A stretch of 64,000 nucleotides of DNA. It comes from Vicia villosa. Taxonomy: Eukaryota; Streptophyta; Magnoliopsida; Fabales; Fabaceae. The position numbers and the translations under genes were made by a program. The stretch covers positions 147,312,731-147,376,730 of the forward strand of contig NC_081180.1 of NCBI RefSeq assembly GCF_029867415.1, written 5' to 3'. Under the pieces are notes generated by a model that was given only the letters and a program-made list of their open reading frames with translations, did not search any database and had not been told where the DNA came from. Shown here one piece after another: positions 12,134 to 22,985 of the stretch. Numbering within the stretch: the stretch's first letter is position 1; each line of letters begins with the position of its first letter.

Positions 12134-12385
12134 TGAACCTGTATCAAACAAACTAAAGCACATTAGTACACTATTAATAAGCTAACAATCTATACAAGTC
12201 AAATGGAAGTCAAACCATGCATGTACAAGTTAATCGGAATCGAAATCGGTGAAATCAGAATAAGCTTCAAAAAAAGAAAGTTGTCGGAATACAAATTGAA
12301 AAAACTATAAAAATTGAATATATAACAATCGGTACAAATTGAATAACGCACATTAGTCGGAATATGTATACTACTACCTTTTTCA

Positions 12386-15300
12386 CTAACGTCTCTTTCT
12401 TTTCTTGGTAGGATTGTGTGCTACGCGTCTTTTGACAACGCGGACGGTTGGATTGATCCAAATACCCTCATTATGATCATTTCTAGTACAAGATTCGTTC
12501 TCATCTTGATCGTTTCTTGTACAAGATTCAATGCCAACACCAATATCACCTTGATCTCCAATGTTTTCATCAACTATTTTGTTTGATAAAAGCACTATAG
12601 ACCATTTCGTACTTGTCGGATCATTGACATAGAACACTTGTTTAGTTTGAGAGGCTAGAATGAAAGGCTCATCTTTGTACCCCACCCTGTTGAGATCCAC
12701 TTGCAAAAATCCTGACTTATCCATTCGTATGCCACTATTATTTTCAACCCACTTGCAACCAAATACAGGAATTTGAAACTTTGCTTAATCAAACACCAAA
12801 ATGCACTCGATAACCCCAAAATATGACAAATTTGCAAATTTCGGATTTACGTCATTCGCACTTGATATGTGCATTGCTTCAGCTACCAAGGTAACACCAC
12901 TATTTTGCATAGTACTTTTATCATCCTGTTCTTTGATATAAAATGTGTATCCATTAATTGCGTATGCGCTATAAGAAAACACAATTATACTTGGACCATA
13001 GGCTAAACATCTCAACCTTTATGAAACTTTGATTGTGCTCTCGTACTATCCAGTTCTCATTTCTATTCGGATTTAAATCTCGGAGAACAACCTTGTGCAT
13101 TTCAACATACGGCTCAACCTCAATCTCATTGTGCAGAACATACAAGTGCGCTTGATCCCGTTCGACCATTGATACTGTCACAACTTTATTTCCAATTAGC
13201 CTTTTTCCTTCTTTTTTTTCGACAATATGAGATTTGGGGAGTCCAATTGATTGAACATTTGACAGATTATCAATACAAAACTCAACCGCTTCTTCAACAA
13301 CGTATCGTTCGGCAATACAACCCTCCGGTCGACTTCTGTTTTTCACGTACCCTTTTAATATTTTCATATAACGTTCAGCAGGGTACATCCATCTCATATA
13401 AGCTGGTCCGCACAATTGTGTCTCTTTCACAAGATGAACGACTAGATGAACCATTATGTCAAAAAACGAGGGAGGAAAATACATTTCAAGATCACATAAA
13501 GTAACAACTATCTCTTTTTGCAATGTTGGTAAGATCGCGGGATCGACCACCTTACTGCAAATTGACCTGAAGAAGAAACACGGCTTAGTTATTGCGCTTC
13601 TTACTTTTTCTGGAAGAATAGAACGTATACCTATTGGTAAAAAATGTTCCATTATAACATGGCAATCATGCGTCTTCAAACTCTTTAACTTGAGGTCTTT
13701 CATGGACACAAGTCTTCTAATATCTGAAGAGTAGCCTTCTGGAACTTTAACTTCACTGAGGAACTTACACAATGTTTTCTTCTCCTTTCTAGATAGAGTG
13801 TAAACAGCAGGTGGCAGATATGTTCGTCTTCCTTTCGTCACGGGTCCCAATTCAGTTCTCATTCCCATGTTTACCATGTCCTTCCTTATGTTAAAGCCAT
13901 CCTTAGACTTTCCTTGTATATTAAGTAACGTACCTATGACGCTGTCAAATACATTTTTTTCAATATGCATAACATCCAGGAAATGTCTTACGTACAACGA
14001 CTTCCAATATGGAAGTTCAAAAAAAATTGACTTCTTCTTCCACCCACCCTTGACAAGTGAATGTGCAAAAGGCTTACCAAACTGAGTGCTCACATCTTTC
14101 ACCTTTTCAAAAATTTGATCACCTGACAAAAAAGGCGGGGTTGTACGATGTTCGGCCTTTCCATTTAATGATTTTCTTCACCCACGGTAGTGATGATTAG
14201 AATTTAAGAATCTACGATGGCCGAGAAAGACATTCTTCTGACAAAGCTCCAATCGTGTCGTATCGGTTTCATCTTCACAAACAGGACACGCCTTTTGACC
14301 TTTATTGCTGTACCCGGATAGATTTCCGTATGCTGGAAAATCATTAATTGTTCCAAACAACATCGCCCTCAAGTTGAAACTTTCTTTCCTATATCCATCG
14401 TAAACCTCCACACCGTTCTCCCACAAAAACTTTAAATCTTCGATTAAGGGTGCCAAGTATACGTCTATGTCATTCCCTGGTTGTTTAGGCCCAGAAATTA
14501 GCATAGATAACATCATGTACTTACGCTTCATACATAGCCACGGAGGTAGATTATAAATCATAAGAATCACAGGCCATGTGCTATGCGAGATACTTTGAAT
14601 ACCATGCGGGTTCATTCCATCAGTAGACAATGACAAGCAAAGGTTTCTTACTTCTTTTCCAAATTCAGGATAATCAGTATCAACTTTCATCCATTGTGGT
14701 GAGTCTGCCGGATGTCGCAACTTTCCATCAATAATTCTTTCATCTGCATGCCAAGTCAAGTGTCTTGAATCGGTTTCACTACGATACATGCGTCTAAATC
14801 TCGGAATTATAGGAAAATACCATAAGACTTTGGCCGGAGACAACTTTTTCTTATATCGAGGGGCACCGCATTTAGGACAATCATTCAACGCTGCATACTC
14901 GTTTCGAAACAAAACGCAATCATTTGGACATGCATGTATCTTATCATAGCTCATGCCAATAGAGGACAACATCTTTTTGGCCTCATACGTTCGATTGGGA
15001 AGAACATTATCATCTGGTAGCATATCTTTCATAAGGGCTAATAACTCTGTGAAACTTTTATCCGACCATCCATTGTCCGCCTTTAAGTTGTACAACTTTA
15101 ACACCGCAGACAATCTTGTGAATTTTGTACAACCCTCATACAACGGTTTCTCTGCATCGCTTACCAACCTCTCGAACATTTTGGGACAATCCTCAAGATC
15201 TTCTTCAAGCGCTTCTGCAATCTCTTCGACTCGATCATAATCATATGTGTCTGTGCAATCGTCGTTTGAAGCATACTTCGTATTACACCTCGACTCAACA

Positions 15301-15539
15301 TTCCCGTTACTTTTCTCACCATGCATTGTCCAACATGTATAACTTATATCAATTCCAAACCGTAGTAAATGCGATGCCAACTTATTCCCGTCAACCTTAC
15401 CCCCATAACAGCAACCCAAGCAAGGACACGGCATTCGAATCGGGTCTTTGGAGTGCGCAACCGCAAACTTAACGAATTCCCATACCCCTTTCTCGTACTC
15501 TTTCGACAATCGGTTTGAATTCATCCATGTTTTATCCAT
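12386..15539 (-). pseudogene. TNP2-type CACTA transposase, nearly intact
   Basis: ATG at 15539 (MDKTWMNSNRLSKEYEKGV). The first segment (453 residues) has the transposase-associated domain with conserved Cys (MPCPCLGCCYGGK) at about residues 5-75, then the Transposase_21 catalytic region (LSLSTDGMNPHG, and later NDFPAYGNLSGY...KACPVC). An in-frame TGA at 14178-14180 interrupts it. The same frame continues to about 13018 with DUF4218 (MDIMVHLVVHLVKE-like region, YMRWMYPAERYMK). A frameshift near 13015-13020 leads into DUF4216 (SAYAINGYTFYIKEQDDKST), with a second in-frame stop (TAA, 12785-12787) before the basic tail ending RKRR at 12386. The protein cuts and joins CACTA ends in the nucleus. 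Only three lesions in about 3.1 kb suggest recent loss of function. Confidence 0.93.
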
Positions 15540-17819
15540 GTCTTAATTAAGCTAAACAAATGCTTTTGCTTCTTGGTTTCTCTATCAGGTACTAAGGAAT
15601 TCTGTCAAGATAAGAAATAGCTATCATCATTATGTCTTGATCAGAATACCTAATGAGATCCTATAAAGTGTGAATAATAGAAATAAATCTTGTCAAACCA
15701 CTCAAGTCTTGAAATATAATGTAACTACTGTGAATAAGCAACACTTAAGCAATACCTAATGAGATCCTATAGCTTTCATATTGGTTAAGTTGGTAGTTAG
15801 CTAAAGATAGGAAGTTACAGTTGTCTCGATTGTTTGAGTCTCTAAAAGAAGACAGTACCTTATTTCAGCCTACCCCTGATTTCTTAAAGAAGACATTACC
15901 TTATTTCAAGGTAATATAAGTCCACAAACCAAAAAACTGGTTGAGAGACACTAAATTAAAATTAAATAGAACCATAAACAATAAACTATAAGCAAAAAAC
16001 AACAAACTATAAGCAAGAAGAAAGGGCTAGTAACCTGAGTTGGACTTGATGTGGGAGACGGGTAGGTTTGAATCGGCGTTGTACAAGTAGAAACCAGAGC
16101 CTTCAAAGTAACTGTAAAATTAAACACACACGATGCAGTTAAATACACCACTACTAACACAATATCAAAAAACCCCCAATCTAGAACTCAATTATTTAAT
16201 ATGATATGAAATCAATTATTAATTAGCTAGTAACTACAAACACCCGAATTTACAAGCTGATATTCATTTGGTTAAAGACTCAGGCACAGGTTTTGTCCAT
16301 AAAATAAACTTTTCAGATCAATGCTATAGCATTTGAATAACATACCAAGCTGATATTTTCTAATGCCATTGGCATTTTAGTTTAACAGTATACTACTAAC
16401 TTATTACTACTCAATCCATAAACTTATTGAGTGCAGATAACAGATCACAGAGTAATAATACAGCAACACTTTAAGTTCTTAATGTTCAAATAAAATGTAA
16501 TAAGCACCAAGAAGTTCTTTGATTTAGATTGACGACGCACACCATTTCAGTTATATACAATAATAACTGAAAACTAGAATCACAATTTCACCATTGGACT
16601 ATTCCCATAACTTAAATGAAGACAATGAAAAAAAATCACAACAGATTAAACTAACAGATTCATCCCATAAACATTTTGAAATCAATTCTAAGTCATAAAA
16701 TGAATTCCAGACACCAAAGAAAACTTAATCATCAAACCAATCTCAAAGGACTAAGAGTAGATACAAAATGCAAATAGACACTATTTGTTATCCAACAACT
16801 TAATCAAGTGTTAATCATACAAGTGTTTATGAATAAGCTATTTCCATATCAAAAGATTAAATAAAGTCAAATTGTTCTCATATAAGCTATAAGTTGTTTG
16901 TTTTCACTTCTTTTAAGTTATTCCACAGAGTTAAACAAACGAGAGTGAAAACACAACCAAACTCACTACAATAATAGTTACACAACACCGATACATTAAT
17001 AATTGAAATGAAAATGGTCTTCTTCCCCTCAAAGCTATGTCAAATCTCGTCGTCGACACAACACCGACACATTAATAACAACACAAATCTGGAAGCATGT
17101 CAACATGTCAAACTCACACACAAAGTAGCAAGCAAATGAATGTTAAATTGAGCTCGACACCTTGAGACCCCGACACAACACAATATTAGCATGTTTGGCA
17201 TAAAAAACTTCGACACGAGTGTAAGTAAGCACCATAGAACTCAATATCCATCAAATATATCCATATCAAAATTCCAACATAGCAGCATGTAAGTTTATAT
17301 GCTAGAATTTTGTGTCAAAAATCACAAATACAAGGTTCAGATATACAACTTAACTTGTCCCTAAATTGATCATTTTAGCTTTAAGAATCAAAGATTGATT
17401 TTGCAGAAAGAGAGAAAATTGTAAAGATGGAAAATAACAAATACAAAGATCAAAGAAAAGGGTAGGCACCGTGAAAGAAGACGGCAGCGCGGTGCTGCAA
17501 TTCGAAACGGCGAGGGGAGGGCGGGAAGAAGACGGTGGCACGGTGCTTCAGCTTCAATATCTCCTTCGTCTTCTCTCGGCTTCTTCTTTGCGTGAGGTTT
17601 TTGGGCAGCGAAAGAGGAATTCGTGGATTCGTTGATTTTCTGAGTTTTCTGGGTTTCCTGGGTAGAGAAAGAGGGTGGATAATCAGTTTCTGAATGAGGT
17701 TGAATTCGTGGATTCGTTGATTTTCTGATTTTTCTGGGTTTCCTGGGCAGAGAAAGAGGAATTAGGGATTATTAGGAAACGCGCGTTAGTATAATTTTGT
17801 TTTTAAAAATTTTAATTTT
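15540..17819. other. Noncoding 5' region of the CACTA transposase gene
   Basis: AT-rich, with no recognisable coding segment. It lies upstream of the transposase on the minus strand and should contain its promoter and leader. The part at 17460-17600 is GC-richer and pyrimidine-rich on the minus strand, compatible with a leader exon, but no start site can be fixed. Confidence 0.5.
17605..17775. repeat. Direct duplication of about 75-85 bp
   Basis: The segment TTCGTGGATTCGTTGATTTT then CTG...TTTTCTGGGTTTCCTGGG(T/C)AGAGAAAGAGG occurs twice, at about 17620-17672 and 17706-17760, with few differences. Confidence 0.9.
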
Positions 17820-18145
17820 AAAAAGGCTATGACAGCGCTTCTGAAAAGCGCCTTCGTAGCCAGGCCTTTACCAGCGCTTTTTGGGGCAAAAGCGCTCTTG
17901 TACCCCACCCCCTATAGCAGCGCTTCTGAAAGCGCTTTCATAACCCCCCTATAAGAGCGCTTTTGAAAAGCGCTTTCGTAACCCCCCCTATACCAGCGCT
18001 TTTAGAAAGCGCTTTCGTAACCCCCCCCTATAAGAGCGCTTTTTTAGCGTGTTTTTTAATTTTGTTTTTAGCGAAACCTGTGCCAGCGCTTTTTCATAAA
18101 AGCGCTTTCGTAGGGGTGCTGCTAAAAGACAAATTTGGCATAGTG
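17820..18145. repeat. Right subterminal repeats and end of CACTA element 1
   Basis: Mirror counterpart of the left end: AGCGCTTTTGAAAAGCGC-type words with C-rich spacers (CCCCCCTATAAGAGC), then the terminal segment reading CACTATGCCAAATTTGTC on the minus strand. Motif density and spacing match the left end. Confidence 0.9.
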
Positions 18146-19352
18146 ATAATTGGGAATTTGCTCCGAGTTGATCATATAGGGTTACCCTGCTTTCCTTAGG
18201 CATTCTGCAGAACATGGATTATTAGCAAAGTCCTAAATAAAGCAATGACATATAATGGATGGTACTAACAATTTACCTTTCTATAGAGTCTTTCATGATA
18301 GGGAAATCAGCATCAACACATAAAAGGGTCACATTGTAGGTGTTTGTCACGAACAGAGGATACTTTCCTGCAAAGTCAAATTATACTGTGTCGGTGAGTT
18401 TTTTAACAGGATTTTTAGCTTTCCTATTAATTTAAAATGATTTACATAAGTGATGAAATAACCTTCTTCTTTCACTTTGGCATACTGAAGCAACACAATT
18501 GTAGGAACTGATGCATCAACCCTATCTTTGTTAAACCTGATGAACTGGTCCGCATATGATTCCCATAAAGTACAGTTCAACATGTTGTTGCTAAACCATG
18601 ATCACAAAATATTAGGATATATCACATGATTCTACTATCTGAGAGACTTACGTATAAGAAAAACAAACATGTGGTCACGCAACACCATGCTAATTTGTTG
18701 TTTCTTTGCACCAGACTCAGTCTGTGCATAACCAATACTATCGACCATTCCAATGACATCTGAAATAAATATATTAATTTCACAGGACTAAAATCCATAA
18801 AAAAATGAGAAAACAAAACAGCGAAAAAGTAGATTCACCAAGCAAGACATCTTTGACAAACTTCCCTGTTATGATGTCTGAAAAACTTGTAAACACAGTC
18901 GGTTTCGGGAGTATCTCATGTTTGTCTTCATCAATGACAGATGTTCCAGCAGTAAACTTTACCATATATTTGTGTACTGATGCCTTGAAGGCCAAAACAT
19001 AAGGCACTACCTTAAAATTTGATACAGTATAGGTATGCCCTAATAGGCTTTTTTCGTTGAACACCGACACATGCGGTGTTGGAACACCAGCATGAATATC
19101 ATCACCCTACGACAGAAACCAAAAAATGTTTCAAATTATATAATACACAACATAGAGAAAAAACATACGTAAATCATAAACAGGCCGAAGCATAAACAGG
19201 GTAATAACCAATTTGTCAATAAAGATCATTTCAAAATGTTCCTTGTTGTTAGACACAACATTCCATTTGTGGTGAATCCTAACAGCAATCTTCCAAAGCT
19301 CTTTTCCATAGTTGATCTCTGCTATTCTTTCGACAGGCCTAGCCATGATCAT

Positions 19353-19874
19353 GCAAATTCACACCACACTGAATTATAACCGCAGAAGTTAGAAAACATG
19401 GAAAGAAGAAGAATGAAAGTGATTGATAAATATGCAAGGCATTATATGATGTCATTATTGCTGTAAGCAGTTTGGAACATGGATGGCCAGAGAAAGTAAA
19501 CAATCTGTAACTGCAAGATCGTGAGAGGTTGAGAGGTTTAAAGTTCCACTCTTAGAACTGCCGCAACATACAATGAGGAGAGAATGATGTGGAATTTTGT
19601 GAGACTGAGGTGCTGATGTGGCAGCCCATATGATGAGGAAAATCTAGACGTTTCTTATATGATAGATTAAGATTTAATATGATTTATAAACGTAAAATTT
19701 GTTTAGTGATAAAAATATAATAAAAAAAAATTTCAAGGCAACCCACCACTACCTTCTTCCCCTATAATTTAGACTTTGTGTTTTTTATGTAGTCTTCAAT
19801 CTTAATGGTGTACTAAAATCTTTCTTAAGCACCAATTTTACTTCGATATGGTCGGTTTCATCTTCGATTCTATC
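19353..19874. other. Upstream flank of the RPA-like gene and left part of a dispersed repeat
   Basis: The sequence up to about 19700 has no feature I can name and may contain the promoter of the minus-strand RPA-like gene. From about 19730 to 19874 it is recognisably similar to 55880-56030 (see the dispersed repeat). Confidence 0.4.
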
Positions 19875-22800
19875 TGTAACGCCCCAAATTTAATTAATTA
19901 GTTAATTAAATTATTGAAGGGTTTAATTATTGGATTTAAAAGAAGTTTGAGAATGTATCGAAGTAGTTGGGTTTGTCAGTGTGATTTTAAGAGGCGCGCT
20001 TGGATTATTAAGTTAAAGTCAGATTTTAGTCAGTTAGTCGGAGAAATAATATTACGAATAATATTATTATGGATTATTTAATTAAGTTGGATTTTTGGTT
20101 GAAGAAAATAATATTAGTAATAATATTATTTAAACTGGTGTGGTGTGTAAGGCAATATGGAGGTGTACAATTAGTACAATATGGAGGTGTACAATTAGTA
20201 GACCCATTAAGAAATAATAGTAACTATTATTATTATTTGGTTTATTGGATTAATAAAAAGGATATATGGAATTAGGTTTTTATGGAAAATAAGGTTTTGG
20301 ATTTTGGGAGAATAGATCGTGAAACAGAGTTGCCGACAAAGAGGAATCGATCAAGGAAAGGTAAAGAAGGCAAAGGCTTGCACTCGATTGGATATTAGAG
20401 GCGGTCTCCATATACAAGGTAAGGGTGGGGTTCGAATTATATAACCGGGAATATGATGATTAGTATGTAGGGATTGAGTTATATAAATTGATACCATGAA
20501 TTGTTTGTTATTTCGGTGTTGTTTGATTTTATGAGAATTTGGTGTGATTTGTGAATTTTGTTGTCTGTGATGAGTCGATGACGTTGTCCCAAATGGTCAA
20601 TTGATTTGTTGATTGTTGTTGTACGATTTATTATGGTGTGAATGGTTTGGAGATTAATGGTTGAATTGGGCGATGGGGTTGCAGAAGAAAAATATATGAA
20701 GTTGGAAAATAGAAAAACTGGGAATTTGGTATTGTTTTGTCTGCAAGTGACTTATAGCATATCTTGTGCGTTGGTTTTGTTTTTGTTTTTGGTTGCAAGT
20801 GACTTATATTTAGTATGAATGCTAAGGTATAGATATATATATTTATAATATACGGATTCCTATATGAGATGATAATATATCTATTATAAATTTTGGAAGG
20901 TGTATATATTAAAGTAAGGTTTTAATACATATAAGCCGGTTTTTATATGGTGTGAAGTTTTAGCAGTATATATTTTTATGATGAAATATTTGCAGTAGAA
21001 GAATTAATAAGCTATCATATTGAAGGTTTGTTAGTAAGTAATTGGTTCAATTAGTAGAAGATAGCAGCTCGGTAAGAGAGCAGAGTTTGGAATACAAGCA
21101 TTCAACAGTAGCAGTATAACAATGAAATAAAAATGACAGCGCTAAATTAACAGTGTAATTAGTTGTGACAGTGTGGAATAATTAGAAATTGGTTAAATTA
21201 ATCGAGATATTAGACATATCTACATGAGCATAATTTAGTAGCAGATAATATTTACATCAGTAGGCCAGTTTAGCATAAACAAGAAAAAAATTAGTTGCTA
21301 GCAATTTCCATAGCAGACACTGGTATATTCTAGTAACATGACTTAATTTGATGACAGGGAGTTTTGGTAGTAGAAAAAGGAATGGAATCTGAAAGTTTAA
21401 TTTTTACAGAAATAGGGGACTGACAGTAGTAAGAGCAGACTACCAAAATAGTCCCGATTAACCGATTAGTGTTCTGGTAGTGTTTAAGCAGTATAAATTT
21501 ATTAACCGAAATTAGATGGAATTTGTCGGGGTAAGTCGGGTATATTAGTAGGTAATATTGGTTGTTCTATCTTTTTGAATATATGTCGAATGCTTGAATT
21601 GCAGGTACTGTTGAGATAAGTTGATTTTGTCCCGAAATTGGACAAGTTTTGGTTGTAGGCTTAAATAGCCAAAGTAGAAAGTTGTTTAAGTTGCGGTTTA
21701 AGTTGTGGTTTAAGTTGTCGTTTATCTTGCGGTTGTTCTGATCTTGTTGTGGTATTATTTATTGATGTCGTTCATGTTGTCGCATAGCATTGCATTGTTT
21801 AAGTTGGCCTTGATGGCACCTGTTTAAGTTGGCCTTGATGGCACCATGTTGAAGGCTTACGCCTTGTTGTTAATGCCTCGATAAACTGGCATATGTTTAA
21901 GTTGGGAGTTCTGCTCCGAATGGTACCACATGCATTTGCATAGTTGAGTCGCATTTTGAGTCGCTGTGAAGTTAACGTTGTTATGAGTTACTGTTGGTAT
22001 AAGTTGTGTTGGTTTGAGTTGTGAAATAATTATAGTAATTATTGTGATAATTTTTGTTTCTGATGGTTGTTATAATTGTTGTTACAAATCGTTGTTAAAG
22101 TTGTTGTTATAATTGTTGTTGTTAGTTGTTATTTTAACTGTTGTTTGAAAGTGGTGATAATTGTATGATCTGATCTAACATATTAATTATCATACTTTTA
22201 TTTATATTTTTCGATATCTCACCCCTTCTGAATGATGTTTCCCTACCATGGGAAATGGACAGGTACTCAAGATAGCGGTGAAAGTTTTGAAGTATCTTTA
22301 TGAAGTCTTTAGTTGTTGTTAGTCGCGAGTTGGTGTCTTGCTCTGATACGTAGCACTCGGGATGGGATTACGATTGTATTTGTTGTTCTATTGTTGTTGT
22401 TATTATTATAACTGTTGACCAAGTTGAATAATAAGAAGTAATTACTGTTGTTTTAAGTTGTTTTTAGTTGAATAAAAGTTGATGAATAATTATAAGTTGA
22501 AGTTTGATCTAGCTGAATAAAGTTGTATGTGAATTATAATTTTAAAGTTGTAAATGTCGGATGCTATGTATCAAAGATAAATGAAATACATGAAGTTTGA
22601 TGTTTTATGTTGAAATGTGACATCCTGTTTTGTTGTTTGTAATTTTCCGCACTCTGGTTTTATTATAAATGTCGGGTAGAAAATGGGGTGTTACACTATC
22701 TAACATCCTCCTTTGTTTTACTTTTCTAGCGTTCTTTGGTTTCTCTTCGATGTGTCGTGTTGATTGTCTGGTTTCATATCAATGAGCTTTTGGGTTTGAC

Positions 22801-22985
22801 TCTCATCTATTCTGATGCGAAATGTGGTTAGCGTTTTTGAACATTGAATCTTTGATTGTTTCTTATCACTTTAGATCTGCAGGTTTCAAGGGTTAGTTCA
22901 TCTCCAATGTGTCAATGGATTCAGGGTTAATTATATATGTGGTGGTTGATTCGCGGGTTTTGGCTCAGATTCAGGGTTGTTATGT
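19730..22985 (+). repeat. Dispersed repeat copy 1 (interrupted by the solo LTR)
   Basis: Leaving out the solo LTR, 19730-19874 plus 22701-22985 aligns by eye with 55880-56345. Shared words include ATGTAGT(C/T)TT, GATATGGTCGGTTTCAT-like, CTTTGGTTTCTC...TGTCGTGTTG, GATGCGAAATGTGGTT-like, and GGATTCAGGGTT...TTTTGGCTCAGATT. The repeat is noncoding; its class is unknown. Confidence 0.65.
19875..22695 (+). mobile_element. Solo LTR, about 2.8 kb, Ty3/gypsy type
   Basis: The segment starts TGTAACGCCCC and ends GGGGTGTTACA, so it has TG...CA ends and a short terminal inverted repeat. It is flanked by the exact 5-bp duplication CTATC (19870-19874 and 22696-22700). No gag-pol ORF lies inside. Internal features are a 24-bp tandem duplication (CAATATGGAGGTGTACAATT + AGTA, 20152-20199), a duplicated GTTTAAGTTGGCCTTGATGG segment near 21795-21845, and GTTGTT-rich tracts at 22040-22180 and 22380-22460. 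Ends of this form are common in plant chromovirus LTRs; that subgrouping is an inference. Confidence 0.85.

Larger units (their letters stand above)
8179..18145 (-). mobile_element. Complete CACTA (En/Spm) DNA transposon, 9,967 bp
   Basis: The left end begins CACTACAACACAGAAGG and the right end finishes GGCATAGTG (reverse complement CACTATGCC). Both are flanked by the 3-bp duplication ATA (8176-8178 and 18146-18148), as expected for CACTA insertion. Both subterminal regions are packed with the same AGCGCTTT-type motif. Both genes lie on the minus strand: a TNP2-type transposase (15539-12386) followed by a gene ending in a Ulp1-like protease domain (12133-8897). Each gene carries a few stop codons, so the copy is probably immobile unless served in trans by another element. 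Confidence 0.95.
7615..19352 (-). pseudogene. RPA70-like gene (replication protein A large subunit), split by a CACTA element and decayed
   Basis: Replication protein A binds single-stranded DNA in the nucleus; the large subunit is built of OB folds with a zinc ribbon near the C-terminus. Exons with GT-AG borders on the minus strand are: 19352-19209 (DUF223 start, EINYGKELWKIAVRIHHKW); 19106-18839 (GDDIHAG...YTVSNF...KYMVKFT); 18759-18669 (DVIGMVDSIGYAQTESG); 18590-18463 (LNCTLWESYADQF); 18367-18277 (GKYPLFVTNTYNV); 18204-18146, continued after the insertion at 8178-8078; then about 7988-7836 (WYYRACHMCQ, zinc-ribbon cysteines); and 7734-7615 (FMFWNRECEMLLGLSASQL). Phases of the first six exons fit exactly. 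Two lesions appear later: no AG acceptor before 7988, and a one-base phase mismatch between the last two exons. Sequence past 7615 is lost to retroelement DNA. It could be a host paralogue or a Helitron-derived RPA copy. Confidence 0.85.

Noticed and set aside
17350..17541. 63-codon minus-strand ORF as a first exon of the CACTA transposase
   Set aside because: No splice donor in a usable phase and no link to the transposase start at 15539.
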